DNA of 64,000 bases from Kribbella solani. Its GTDB lineage: Bacteria > Actinomycetota > Actinomycetes > Propionibacteriales > Kribbellaceae. Location of the stretch: assembly GCF_014205295.1 (NCBI RefSeq), contig NZ_JACHNF010000001.1:2480001-2544000 (forward strand), read 5' to 3'. Below the pieces are notes generated by a model. That model saw only the letters and a list, made by a program, of their open reading frames with translations, was not told the origin of the DNA and made no database searches. This document shows positions 1 through 8,590 of the stretch, in pieces. The stretch's first letter is position 1. Each line of letters begins with the position of its first letter. A program made the translations under genes and the position numbers.

Positions 1-651
1 GGTCAGGTGACCCGCCCGGCGGTGCAGCTTCTCGGCGTCCTTGCGGAACTTGGCAAGCATCCCGGCCGACCGGGACTGCTCCTCGATCCGGGCCTTCATC
101 GCCATCCCGGCCTCGGCCTCGGTCCGCCAGTCGACGGTGTGCTCGACCGGCGCCTCCGGGATCGCGCCCCGCCGGCGGCCCGCCGTGTACGCGGTGGAGA
201 TGTGTACGTAGTGCACCGGCCGCCCGGTCTCGACGATCCGCTCCAGCAGGCTCTTCGTACCGAGCACGTTGGTCGTGAACGCCTCGTGGATCGGCGGGTC
301 GAAGCTGACGTCGCCCGCGCAGTGCACGACGATGTCGAGATCCTTCGGCAACTCCGGTACGTCGGCCAGGTCGCCGTCGATGACCTGAATCCGGGCCGCG
401 GTCAGCGCCTCGGCGTCCGCGTGCTCGGTGCCCTCGCCGTAGAACGGCTTGAAGATGTCCTTGCGGAGCAGCTGCGCCATCCGGTCGGTACCGGTCAGCG
501 AGCCCTTCGGCCGGATGATCGCGACCACGGTGGTACCGGGGAGCTCGCCGATGATCCGGTGCAGCAATGCTTCACCGACGAAGCCGGTGACGCCGGTGAC
601 CAGGACCTTCTTGTCCTGGAGTTTGTCCTTGAGCTTGCCGCCCAGACTCAC
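1..651 (-). CDS. NAD(P)-dependent reductase, fatty-acyl-CoA reductase / SDR-type (3' end outside window)
   Basis: Only the N-terminal 217 codons are inside the window; the gene runs off the left edge. The protein opens with a Rossmann fold: a TGVTGFVG dinucleotide-binding loop near residue 15, a DGDLAD segment that should contact the cofactor, and an HISTAYTAG segment carrying the likely catalytic tyrosine. This resembles the NAD-binding domain of fatty-acyl-CoA or thioester reductases (NAD_binding_4), but the deciding C-terminal half is missing, so substrate is unknown. The GTG start overlaps the priA stop by four bases (GTGA), implying co-transcription and translational coupling. Next to a histidine/tryptophan gene this partner is unexpected. 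Confidence 0.75.
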   Translation of the reverse strand, partial: MSLGGKLKDKLQDKKVLVTGVTGFVGEALLHRIIGELPGTTVVAIIRPKGSLTGTDRMAQLLRKDIFKPFYGEGTEHADAEALTAARIQVIDGDLADVPELPKDLDIVVHCAGDVSFDPPIHEAFTTNVLGTKSLLERIVETGRPVHYVHISTAYTAGRRRGAIPEAPVEHTVDWRTEAEAGMAMKARIEEQSRSAGMLAKFRKDAEKLHRRAGHLT

Positions 652-1412
652 TTGTCGCCTCCACGCGTGAGCTCGAGTGCCTCGGTCAGGGTGAACGCGC
701 CCGCGTACAGCGCCTTGCCGACGATGACGCCCTCGACCCCGTCGGCGACCAGCGTGCTCAGCGCCTTCAGGTCGTCGAGGCTGGAGACGCCACCCGAGGC
801 GATGATCGGCTTCTCGGTGCGCGCGCACAGATCGCGGTACAGGTCCAGGTTCGGGCCCTGGAGCATGCCGTCCTTCGTCACGTCGGTGACCACGTACCGC
901 TCGCAGCCGGCCGTCTCCAGCCGGTCGAGCACCTCGTACAGGTCGCCGCCTTCCTTGGTCCAGCCACGGGCCGCCAGCGTCCGGCCGCGGACATCCAGGC
1001 CGATCGCGACCCGGTCGCCGTACTGCTGGATGATCCGGTCGCACCACTCCGGGTCCTCGAGCGCGGCGGTGCCGATGTTTACCCGGCGGGCACCGGTCCG
1101 CAGTGCCGCCTCGAGAGACGCGTCGTCGCGGATGCCGCCGGACAGCTCGACCTGTACGTCCAGCTTGCCGGTCACCTCGGCGAGCAGCTCCCGGTTGCTG
1201 CCGCGGCCGAACGCCGCGTCCAGGTCGACCAGGTGAATCCACTCCGCGCCCGCGTCCTGCCAGGCCATCGCCGCCGCCAGCGGGTCACCGTACGACGTCT
1301 CGCTGCCGGCCTCGCCCTGCACCAGCCGAACCGCCTGACCGTCCGCGACATCGACAGCGGGCAGCAGCACCAGGTTCGGCGGTGGAGTAAGGACGGAATC
1401 CGGGGGAGCCAT
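648..1412 (-). CDS. priA: Phosphoribosyl isomerase A (HisA/TrpF bifunctional)
   Basis: A 254-residue TIM barrel. In actinobacteria this single enzyme isomerises both ProFAR (histidine pathway) and phosphoribosyl anthranilate (tryptophan pathway). Visible family marks are [17 protein letters not shown] at the N-terminus with the first catalytic Asp, the phosphate-binding ELSGGIRDD and ASGGVSS loops, and [14 protein letters not shown] with the second catalytic Asp. I chose the ATG at 1412; a longer open frame upstream adds about 23 residues with no family similarity. The next gene overlaps its stop. The rest of the his operon is not nearby. PriA rather than plain HisA is inferred from lineage and should be confirmed by absence of trpF. 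Confidence 0.9.
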   Translation of the reverse strand: MAPPDSVLTPPPNLVLLPAVDVADGQAVRLVQGEAGSETSYGDPLAAAMAWQDAGAEWIHLVDLDAAFGRGSNRELLAEVTGKLDVQVELSGGIRDDASLEAALRTGARRVNIGTAALEDPEWCDRIIQQYGDRVAIGLDVRGRTLAARGWTKEGGDLYEVLDRLETAGCERYVVTDVTKDGMLQGPNLDLYRDLCARTEKPIIASGGVSSLDDLKALSTLVADGVEGVIVGKALYAGAFTLTEALELTRGGDK

Positions 1413-1533
1413 GGGCCACACCTTAAAGGGCGATCCGGAAGGTTTCGTAACCCGGACGCCCGCTGAGTCGTTGAGATCCAATCTGTCTCAGCAATACCAC
1501 GGGGGTTAGTGGTCTCATCATTAGGCTGGCCTG

Positions 1534-2796
1534 GTGGAGACCGTTGCGCAACTCGAGACCGACCCGCACCCGACCTTGGCGGCAATCCGCCCGATCGGCT
1601 GGGTGGAGCCACTCAACGCCTGGCTGGTCACCGGCCGGGCACTCGCGTTACAGGTACTGCGCGACCCGGAAACCTTCACCGTCGACGATCCGCGCTTCTC
1701 GACCGCCCAGGTGGTCGGCCCGTCGATGCTCTCCCTCGACGGCAACCCGCACAAAACCCACCGGGACCCCTTCGAGTCCCCCTTCACCCTCGCCGAAACC
1801 CGCCGCCGCTTCACCACCCCCGTCCAGCAAACCGCCACCGCGCTCATAACCACCCTCCAACAAACCGCCACCCGCACCACCGCCGGCACCCAGCCCGCAC
1901 CGCCCGCGCCCGCCCCTTCCGGTGCCTCCCCCACCCACACCTCGCCACCCGGGCCCGGCGCTCCGGCTTCCCCCACCTCGCCGCTGGAGCCTGGCTCTGG
2001 TGCCTTGCGTGTTTCCGCGGATCTGCGGACGACGCTTGCGGGACCGTTGTCGGTTGCCGTGGTCGCGCTCTCGCTCGGGCTGCCGCCGGCCTCGGCCGAC
2101 ACCGTGCTCGGGTGGTACACGGCGATCTCGACTTCCGTGTCCGGGATCTCCGCCGGTCAGCCGGCCACCGCCGACGGCGCCACCGCCTTCGCCGAGCTGC
2201 ACAAACATGTTGCCGCCGGCATCGACTCCTCCGACTCCCTGCTCGCCACCGCCGCGCACGCGGGTCTCGGCATCAGCGAGGTGGTCGCGAACGCCGCGGT
2301 GCTGATGTTCGGCGGCATCGAGACCACCGAGGGCATGATCACCAACGCCCTCTGGCACCTCCTCACCAACCCCGACCAGCTCGCCCTGGTCCGCGCCGAC
2401 CCCACCCTGCTCCCGAACGCGATGGAAGAATCCCTCCGCCTCGAACCAGCCGCCGCCGTCGTCGACCGCTACGCCACTCGCGACCTCGAACTCGCCGGCG
2501 CGACCATCCGCCGCGGCGACATGGTCACCGTCTCCCTCGCGGGCGCCGGCCGCGACCCGGAAACCTTCGCGTCACCGGACACTTTCGACGTACGCCGCGG
2601 CAACGCCCGCCGCCATCTCGCCTTCGCGAGCGGACCGCACATCTGCCTCGGCATGCACCTGACCCGCCTGGAAACCATCACCGCCCTGGAAGCCGTCCTG
2701 AACCTCCCCGACCTGGAGCTGTCCCCGGATTCCCCACCCCCACACGGCCTGGTCTTCCGCAAACCCACCGCCCTCAACGTCACCTGGGCCGCATAA
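1534..2796 (+). CDS. Cytochrome P450 with a low-complexity insertion
   Basis: A 420-residue soluble bacterial P450, GTG start. The I-helix motif is GGIETTEG, the K-helix ExxR is EESLR, and the haem loop FASGPHICLG supplies the cysteine ligand at about residue 371. Substrate cannot be inferred; no ferredoxin or reductase gene is adjacent. Residues about 115-155 form a Pro/Ala/Gly/Ser/Thr-rich stretch that typical bacterial P450s lack. It lies N-terminal to the I helix, probably in a surface loop. The gene is transcribed divergently from priA across a 121-bp gap and converges on the methyltransferase gene with 35 bp between them. Confidence 0.92.
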   Translation: METVAQLETDPHPTLAAIRPIGWVEPLNAWLVTGRALALQVLRDPETFTVDDPRFSTAQVVGPSMLSLDGNPHKTHRDPFESPFTLAETRRRFTTPVQQTATALITTLQQTATRTTAGTQPAPPAPAPSGASPTHTSPPGPGAPASPTSPLEPGSGALRVSADLRTTLAGPLSVAVVALSLGLPPASADTVLGWYTAISTSVSGISAGQPATADGATAFAELHKHVAAGIDSSDSLLATAAHAGLGISEVVANAAVLMFGGIETTEGMITNALWHLLTNPDQLALVRADPTLLPNAMEESLRLEPAAAVVDRYATRDLELAGATIRRGDMVTVSLAGAGRDPETFASPDTFDVRRGNARRHLAFASGPHICLGMHLTRLETITALEAVLNLPDLELSPDSPPPHGLVFRKPTALNVTWAA

Positions 2797-2831
2797 CCAC
2801 CACTGCGATCATCCACGGAACTGCCGGTCGC

Positions 2832-3590
2832 TCACCTGGGCCGTGTGAGCACCAGCATCGTCGCCGTGTCCACCGGAATCACCCGCTCCGGGTCACGCTC
2901 CGCGTCCTCGGCGAGCCGCGCGAACCCAGGCTCAACCTCGCCCTCCGGCAGGTACTCGAACGTCGAGAACGCCCGCACCCGAAGCCGCTCATAACTCTCC
3001 CGCAACGTCCGCGGCACCCCCGCCACCACCCGCACCACGTCCTCCTCCGGCTCCAACCCCGCTGCCCGAGCCAACTCCCGTACCTCACCCAACGCCCTGA
3101 ACATCCCGGCATCAACCACAGCCGCCGACGGAAAGTATTCGTACCAGAACAAATCCGGCATCAGATCCGAGAACTGACTCCGCATCAACGCCACTCCCCC
3201 GGGCCGCAACACCCGCCGCACTTCCCGCAGCGCCCGCTCCGGGTCCGGAAAGTGATGGAACGACAGGAACATCAGCACCACGTCAACCGATGCCTCAGGC
3301 AACGGAATCTCCTCCGCGCTGCCCGGCAGATAGCTGACTCCCGGATGTGGCACCTGCTCGGCCACCAGGCGCATCTGCTCCGACGGCTCCACCCCGTACA
3401 CCCGGCCCTGGAACTCGGCTGCCAGCCCAGGAGTGAACCGCCCGATCCCGCTGCCCAGGTCGAGTACGTCCAGCGGCCGCCGCTCCGGCGCCTGCGCCGC
3501 GAAAGCCGCGGTCCATTGCCGAACCACCTCCGCCGGCATCGCCCGCCCCGCCGCGTACACCCTGCCCATCCGACCGTCGTAGTCGACCAT
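2832..3590 (-). CDS. Class I SAM-dependent methyltransferase
   Basis: A 252-residue Methyltransf_11/25-type enzyme. Motif I is VLDLGSGIGRF (SAM binding, about residue 42), followed by an acidic YGVEPSEQM motif II and the post-motif LRPGGVALMRS. The N-terminal MVDYDGRMGRVYAAGR segment is common in small-molecule methyltransferases of the UbiE/COQ5-like group. Substrate is unknown. The ATG at 3590 follows the permease gene on the same strand, but a strong hairpin between them suggests separate transcription. Confidence 0.85.
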   Translation of the reverse strand: MVDYDGRMGRVYAAGRAMPAEVVRQWTAAFAAQAPERRPLDVLDLGSGIGRFTPGLAAEFQGRVYGVEPSEQMRLVAEQVPHPGVSYLPGSAEEIPLPEASVDVVLMFLSFHHFPDPERALREVRRVLRPGGVALMRSQFSDLMPDLFWYEYFPSAAVVDAGMFRALGEVRELARAAGLEPEEDVVRVVAGVPRTLRESYERLRVRAFSTFEYLPEGEVEPGFARLAEDAERDPERVIPVDTATMLVLTRPR

Positions 3591-3636
3591 CCCGTCAACC
3601 TATGTGCGGAAGAACTGTACGTATAGACCTAGCACC

Positions 3637-3690
3637 TAGTGCACCCAAGCGCAGCCGGGCCGCCGCGTACGGCGTACACCGGGTGCACTA
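3637..3690 (-). terminator. Hairpin terminator after the TauE/SafE permease gene
   Basis: A perfect 10-bp inverted repeat (TAGTGCACCC at 3637-3646, GGGTGCACTA at 3681-3690) encloses 34 nt that contain a second small stem (CGCCG/CGGCG, 3661-3674). It lies 17 bp past the permease stop on the minus strand. There is no U-tract, which is common in high-GC actinobacterial terminators. It could instead act as an operator for the downstream methyltransferase gene. Confidence 0.55.
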
Positions 3691-3706
3691 CCTGTCGAAC
3701 CGCACG

Positions 3707-4486
3707 TCATCCGGCCAGGAACACGTCGTACGCCAGGCGCAGGATCAGCGCCGACACGACGATCAGGAAGATGACCCGGACGAAGCGGCTGCCGCGGGCG
3801 ACGGCGGTGCGGGCGCCGAGCAGGCCGCCGAGCATGTTGGCGGCACCCATGATCAGGCCGAGACGCCACAGCGGCGCGCCGTGCAAGGCGAACACCAGGA
3901 TCGCGCCCAGGTTGGTTGCCACGTTGGCGATCTTCGCCTTCGCGCTGGCCTGCAGGAAGTTGTACCCGAGCAGGCCGACCAGCGCGAAGATCAGGAACGA
4001 CCCGGTCCCCGGACCGACCGCGCCGTCGTAGAACCCGATCAGTACGCCGACCGCGCCGGCCGCCAGGTAGTGATCGCGGCCGTCGAATCGCAGCGCCGTC
4101 CGTGCGCCGAGCGACGGCTTCAGCGCGGTGTAGATCGCGACCGCGACGAGCAGTACGAGCACGATCGGCTTGAACCACGACATCGGGATCTTCGTCGCCA
4201 CCAGCGCACCGCCCGCGGCACCGATCCCGGCCAGGATCGCCAGCGGCAGTACGGTCTTGCGGTCGGGGCGCACTTTCACGCCGAAGGTGACCGCGCTGGT
4301 CGTCGTACCGCACAGCGACGAGATCTTGTTGGTGGACAGGATCTGCGCGGGCGACGCGTTCGGGAGGCCGAGCAGCATCGCGGGCAGTTGCAGCAGACCA
4401 CCACCTCCGACCACCGCGTCGATCCAGCCGGCCGCGAAGGCGGCGATCACCAGGAACACCAGGGTCAGCAACGAAACATCAGGCAC
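3707..4486 (-). CDS. TauE/SafE (TSUP) family membrane permease
   Basis: A 259-residue integral membrane protein with about seven to eight hydrophobic segments, GTG start. The N-terminal FAAGWIDAVVGGGGLLQLP and the repeated half-motif near LIGFYDGAVGPGTGSFLIF are the paired signatures of the TSUP superfamily, which exports sulfite, sulfonates or other organic anions. There are no sulfur-metabolism neighbours to fix the substrate. It is divergent from the YCII/ECF sigma gene pair, with an inverted repeat in the 105-bp gap. Confidence 0.88.
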   Translation of the reverse strand: MPDVSLLTLVFLVIAAFAAGWIDAVVGGGGLLQLPAMLLGLPNASPAQILSTNKISSLCGTTTSAVTFGVKVRPDRKTVLPLAILAGIGAAGGALVATKIPMSWFKPIVLVLLVAVAIYTALKPSLGARTALRFDGRDHYLAAGAVGVLIGFYDGAVGPGTGSFLIFALVGLLGYNFLQASAKAKIANVATNLGAILVFALHGAPLWRLGLIMGAANMLGGLLGARTAVARGSRFVRVIFLIVVSALILRLAYDVFLAG

Positions 4487-4517
4487 GAAGGCACATCCTC
4501 ACGGGCCCGATGATCGG

Positions 4518-4546
4518 GTAAGGGCATAGTACAGATCAACCCTTAC
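4518..4546. promoter_or_regulatory. Inverted repeat in a divergent promoter region
   Basis: GTAAGGG at 4518-4524 and CCCTTAC at 4540-4546 form a perfect 7-bp dyad with a 15-nt AT-richer spacer. It sits 32 bp upstream of the permease start and 46 bp upstream of the YCII gene start, where a repressor could affect both. No cognate regulator is identified. Confidence 0.35.
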
Positions 4547-4591
4547 GCCACCGAGTGAGAGCTATGACACCCGGTCCGGGACAATGGTGCG

Positions 4592-4981
4592 GTGAAGTTC
4601 CTACTGCTGATCCACAACAATGCCGAAGCACTCGAAGGTCTGACCGAGGAGCAGCTGACCGAGATGTCCGGCGGGCGCGAACACGTCGCGGCGACCGCGC
4701 GAACGTTACTGGCCAGCGGCGAGCTTCTGTCGGTACTCGCCCTGAAGGAACCGGGCGAGACGAAGGACATCCAGGTCGTCGCCGGTACGCCGGTGATCTC
4801 GGACCGGCCACTGCTGGAGACGAAGGAGTACCTGGCCGGCGCGATGGTCCTCGACTGCGCCTCGATCGAGCGGGCCCTGGAGATCGTGACGCTGATCCCC
4901 CTGGTCAACTACCGCCGGGTCGAACTCCGCGAAATCCGCCTCGACGAACAGGCCTTCCTCGCCGAACTCGGCGAACAATGA
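4592..4981 (+). CDS. YCII/DGPF-domain protein, partner of an ECF42 sigma factor
   Basis: A 129-residue protein of the YCII-related (DGPF) family, GTG start. The ferredoxin-like fold is suggested by the opening MKFLLLIHNN strand and the central LLETKEYLAGAMVLDCASIERALEIV segment, which is where the DGPF motif normally sits (here GAMV). DGPF proteins are typically encoded beside ECF42 sigma factors and are their usual regulon members; biochemical function is unknown. The stop overlaps the ATG of the sigma gene (ATGA), so the two are translationally coupled. Confidence 0.85.
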   Translation: MKFLLLIHNNAEALEGLTEEQLTEMSGGREHVAATARTLLASGELLSVLALKEPGETKDIQVVAGTPVISDRPLLETKEYLAGAMVLDCASIERALEIVTLIPLVNYRRVELREIRLDEQAFLAELGEQ

Positions 4982-6315
4982 CCAATCCCCCACCCGAGAC
5001 CGATCACCCGCCGCAGGATGATCGGCCGGCGGCAGGCGAGGTGGATGGGGCGGTTGAGGCTGCTATTCGGGGGGCAGCGCCGCGGGCGTTGGCGGCTTTG
5101 GTCCGGCGGTACGACGTGTTCGATCAGTGCGAGGACGCCGTCCAGGAAGCGCTGGTCGACGCGTTCGTGCGGTGGCGCGCGAACGGCGTACCCGAGCATC
5201 CCGTCGGGTGGCTGATCAGCGTCGCGTCGCGGCGGCTGATGGACGGCTGGCGGCGCGACAACGCCCGCCGGCAACGCGAATTCAACGACTTTCTGCGCGC
5301 GCCCGCGGACGAGTTCGATCCCGACGACTACCACGAGGACGCCGACGACACGATCCGGTTGCTCGTACTCTGCTGTCATCCGGCGCTCACCCCCGGCTCG
5401 CAGATCGCGCTGACGCTGCGTTCGGTCGGCGGCCTGACGACGGCCGAGGTCGCGGCCGCGCTGCTGGTCGGCGAGAGCACCGTCGCACAACGGATCAGCC
5501 GCGCCAAGCGCACCATCCAGGGCGAACGGTTCGAACTACCCACAGCAGACCAGTACTACGTCCGCCTGCGCGCCGTACTACACGTCCTCTACCTGATCTT
5601 CAACGAAGGCCACACCGCGAGCGCCGGTGAGGCACTGCAACGCGTGGACCTGGCCGAAGAAGCACTCCGCATCACCCGCCTGCTCCACCACGCCCTGACC
5701 AACTCCCCCAGCCCGCGCGGCCCGCACCCCTCCGGCACCGGGGGCAGCTCTGGTGGGTTTGGGGATGTCAGTGGATTGCTGGCGTTGATGGTGCTCACGC
5801 ATGCGCGGCGGGATGCGCGGACCGGGGCGGGCGGGGACCTGATCCCGGCCGACCGCCAGGATCGGTCCCGGTGGTACGCGGACGAGATCGCCGAGGGGAC
5901 CCGCCTGGTCGAGGACAGCTTGCGTACCGGCGCGGTCGGCCCGTACCAGTTGGAGGCCGCGATCGCCGCCGTACACAGCGAGGCAACCTCGGTCGAGTCA
6001 ACCGACTGGCGCCAGATCGCCGGCCTGTACCGAATCCTCGAGCAGATCGACCCCAGCCCGATGGTCACGCTCGGCTCAGCCGTGGCGATCGCGATGACCG
6101 ACGGGCCCGAGGCAGGCATCACGATCGTCGAAGGACTGGCCGGCGACCGGCATCTCGGCGACCACCACCGCCGCCTGGCCGTCCTCGCCCACCTGCACGA
6201 ACTGGCCGGCCGCCCGCGGGTCGCGCGCGAGCACTACCTCGCCGCACTCGCGCGTACCCGCAACACCGCCGAACAGAACTACCTGCGCGACCGCATCGCC
6301 CACCTCAGCAAGTGA
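4978..6315 (+). CDS. ECF42-type RNA polymerase sigma factor with C-terminal TPR-like domain
   Basis: A 445-residue sigma-70 family protein. Sigma region 2 is residues about 20-90 (VFDQCEDAVQEALVDAF, then GWLISVASRRLMDGWRRD) and region 4 is about 130-185 (TTAEVAAALLVGESTVAQRISRAK). The long helical C-terminus (about 190-445) with ARVAREHYLAAL-like units fits the DUF6596/TPR extension of ECF42 sigma factors, which replaces an anti-sigma factor as the regulatory device. Residues about 240-260 are an unusual Pro/Gly/Ser linker. I start at the ATG overlapping the YCII stop; the open frame upstream covers the YCII gene. The 3' end overlaps the convergent oxidase gene by 37 bp. Confidence 0.9.
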   Translation: MTNPPPETDHPPQDDRPAAGEVDGAVEAAIRGAAPRALAALVRRYDVFDQCEDAVQEALVDAFVRWRANGVPEHPVGWLISVASRRLMDGWRRDNARRQREFNDFLRAPADEFDPDDYHEDADDTIRLLVLCCHPALTPGSQIALTLRSVGGLTTAEVAAALLVGESTVAQRISRAKRTIQGERFELPTADQYYVRLRAVLHVLYLIFNEGHTASAGEALQRVDLAEEALRITRLLHHALTNSPSPRGPHPSGTGGSSGGFGDVSGLLALMVLTHARRDARTGAGGDLIPADRQDRSRWYADEIAEGTRLVEDSLRTGAVGPYQLEAAIAAVHSEATSVESTDWRQIAGLYRILEQIDPSPMVTLGSAVAIAMTDGPEAGITIVEGLAGDRHLGDHHRRLAVLAHLHELAGRPRVAREHYLAALARTRNTAEQNYLRDRIAHLSK

Positions 6316-7682
6316 CGCGGCCCACCGGCCCACTCCGGCCGCGGCGGCACACTCAGCGGCCCGCGGAACACGTGCCCCGGATCAACCGCCTGCTTCAGCG
6401 CGGCCAGCCGAGCCCGGTGCGGCTCCGGGTAACACGCGTCCAGATCGGCTTCGGTCGGGTCGGACAGGAAGTTCACGTACGCCCCGTTCGGCCGCAGGCC
6501 CCGCCAGAGTTCGGCGAAATCCTCCGGCTGTGAACCCTGCTGCTCCGGCGAACCCATCACCACCGAGTTCACCAGGAACCTCGCGTCCCGGTGCGCGAAC
6601 GCCGTCGCGTCCGCCGGCATCGCCCCGAACGTACCGCCGAGCGCGCGAATCTCGATCGCCAGCCCCGGAATCCGCGGCCGCGCCGCCAGCAACGAACCGG
6701 TCAGCTCCGGCGTCATCGCGTCGAAGAACCCGTTCCGGATCTTCGGCCGCCACTCGGCCGGCATCGCCATGTCCGCGAACACCTCCGCGTACGGCACGTC
6801 CCGCACCTTGTCGGTCAGCAACGACCCGAGCTGCCGCAGCGGTTCGATGATCGCGTCCCGCCGGTCGGCGTCACCGGCAACGCAAACCGTCACCGCCACC
6901 GGTACCTGCCGATCCGCCATCATCGTCGGCGCCAACTGGAACGAGGAGGTCAGGTCATCCGGAGCATCAGCCGCGTACGCCGCCCATCCGGCCAAGACCT
7001 GCTCGGCCTGCGTCCACGGGTAGAGCAGGCTGCCGTAGTGCACGGTCGGTTGGCGTACGGCGCTGATGTCGTACGACGTGACCACACCGAGGCTGCCGGC
7101 GGCGCCGCGCAATCCCCAGAAAAGTTCAGGCGCGCTCGCGGCATCGACCCGGCGTACCGAACCGTCCGCGGTGACCACCTCGGCCGAGACCACGTTGTCG
7201 ATCGCCAGACCGTGCTTACGCACCATCCACCCGATCCCACCGCCGGCCATCAACCCACCGACACCGACCGTCGCCGTATCCCCCGACGAGATCGCGAGCC
7301 CCACCCTGCTGAGCCGCGCGGCGACCTCACCCCAGGTGGCGCCGGTGCCGACACGAACGACATCATCCTGCAGCAGACGCACCTCGTTCATCGGGCGCAC
7401 GTCGATCACCACGCCGCCCTCGTTCGTACCCAGCCCCGCCGCGTGATGCCCACCGCTCCGCACCGCGACCGGAAGATCCCGCGCCTCCGCATACCGCAGC
7501 GCGGCGACCACATCAGCCGCCCCCGTACACCGCACCACCACACTCGGGCGACCCGCCGCCATCATCACGCGCCCCGCTTCCAGGTGACCCACGTCCCCGT
7601 CCGCAAGCACCTCCCCCGCCACCGCCGTACGCAACCCCCGAAGCTCCTGACCCCCAGCAGCCACCACAGATTCCCGCATCAT
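6279..7682 (-). CDS. FAD-binding oxidase, berberine-bridge/PCMH family
   Basis: A 467-residue FAD-linked oxidoreductase. The PCMH-type FAD domain includes AVRSGGHHAAGLGTN, whose His is the usual covalent FAD attachment site, and GVGGLMAGGGIGWMVRKHGL. The C-terminus ends with the BBE-type YVNFLSDPTEADLDACY segment. A 6-S-cysteinyl site typical of bicovalent enzymes is not evident (TATVGVGGLMAGG lacks Cys). I chose the ATG at 7682, preceded by GGAGGAATGG; another ATG lies at 7694 with a weaker ribosome site. Substrate may be a sugar, alkaloid or secondary metabolite. The 3' end overlaps the sigma-factor gene on the other strand. Confidence 0.85.
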   Translation of the reverse strand: MMRESVVAAGGQELRGLRTAVAGEVLADGDVGHLEAGRVMMAAGRPSVVVRCTGAADVVAALRYAEARDLPVAVRSGGHHAAGLGTNEGGVVIDVRPMNEVRLLQDDVVRVGTGATWGEVAARLSRVGLAISSGDTATVGVGGLMAGGGIGWMVRKHGLAIDNVVSAEVVTADGSVRRVDAASAPELFWGLRGAAGSLGVVTSYDISAVRQPTVHYGSLLYPWTQAEQVLAGWAAYAADAPDDLTSSFQLAPTMMADRQVPVAVTVCVAGDADRRDAIIEPLRQLGSLLTDKVRDVPYAEVFADMAMPAEWRPKIRNGFFDAMTPELTGSLLAARPRIPGLAIEIRALGGTFGAMPADATAFAHRDARFLVNSVVMGSPEQQGSQPEDFAELWRGLRPNGAYVNFLSDPTEADLDACYPEPHRARLAALKQAVDPGHVFRGPLSVPPRPEWAGGPRHLLRWAMRSRR

Positions 7683-7870
7683 CCATTCCTCCATCCAGGC
7701 ACCCCCACGAGCACCCACCCCAAGATCGAACCCACCCCCCTCCCCTCGACACCCTTCCCGCAACAAACTTCAGACACCCCCGCTGACGCCAAGCCAGCAC
7801 CCAGTCAGACGTCCACCTCCCACCGCGCAACCCCCGCCGTGTATCTCCCGCCGAGCAACCGTCACCGCGC

Positions 7871-7943
7871 CGCCGCTGTGCAGCCGCCACCGTGCAGTTC
7901 CCGCCGTGCAGCTCCCGCCGCGCGAGAGCCGCCGTGCGAGAGC
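7871..7943. repeat. Degenerate 14-15-bp tandem repeat
   Basis: About five consecutive units resembling CGCCGTGCAGCTCC; the last two have GAGAGC in place of CAGCTCC. Similarity decays to the left. Unit boundaries are approximate. Confidence 0.5.
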
Positions 7944-8059
7944 CGGCGCTCGGCGAAGAACTGGGTGCCAGGCCGAGGACCGCGTACCCAGCGAAGAACC
8001 GGGGGCTCGGCGGAGGAGCAGCCGAAACCTCCACTTGAATGGGCATCCCCGGAAGTGCA

Positions 8060-8092
8060 GGGTTGCCCCCTGGGAATTTCAGGGGGCAACCC
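8060..8092. repeat. 13-bp perfect inverted repeat (strong hairpin)
   Basis: GGGTTGCCCCCTG (8060-8072) pairs perfectly with CAGGGGGCAACCC (8080-8092) around a 7-nt GGAATTT loop. It is not next to a gene end: proS stops about 735 bp away and the oxidase start is about 380 bp away. No U-tract follows on either strand. It could be a terminator for an unrecognised transcript or a REP-like element. Confidence 0.6.
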
Positions 8093-8408
8093 ACCATCCG
8101 AGCGGGCAAGGTGAGTAGGAGGACCGCGGGAGCGCGTGCGGTGTCGCGATCGGGCTGAGCGAGCGGACCGGTTCGCCGGACGCCTCAGGTGCTGGAGGAG
8201 CGGCGCCGAGTCAGTCCGATGCGCGGGGATGAACCACTGGTGGAGAAGTGCAGGTCCCGGTCGAACGACGGTTAGGTGACCAGGGCTGTCGGGTCAACTG
8301 ACGCTTGGGGGCGCCGGGGATGTCAGATGTCAGGTTCCCGCCGACGGCTGGGTTGGGTGGAGATCTGTGGTACATGGGTGGACCAGGCGGTGGGCCAGCA
8401 CCTAAAGC

Positions 8409-8510
8409 GGTGCCGGCCGCCGGGTGGTGCCGGCCGCCGGGTGGTGCCGGCCGCCGGGTGGTGCCGGCCGCCGGGTGGTGCCGGTCGCCGGGTGGTGCCG
8501 GTCGCCGGGG
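8409..8510. repeat. Six tandem copies of a 17-bp unit
   Basis: The unit is GGTGCCGGCCGCCGGGT. The first four copies are identical, copies five and six carry C to T in the GGCC step, and the last ends GGGG. A period of 17 does not preserve any reading frame, so the array is non-coding. Near-identity of the copies suggests recent slippage expansion. Confidence 0.85.
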
Positions 8511-8590
8511 AGTGATGGGTGATGCAGTGGGGGACCGCGCGCCGGTTGCCAGACACCTGGTGGTGGGTATTCGCGATGCGTAGCCGGGGA

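Noticed and set aside
8409..8510. CRISPR array
   Set aside because: Repeats are contiguous, 17 bp long and lack spacers; no cas genes are present.
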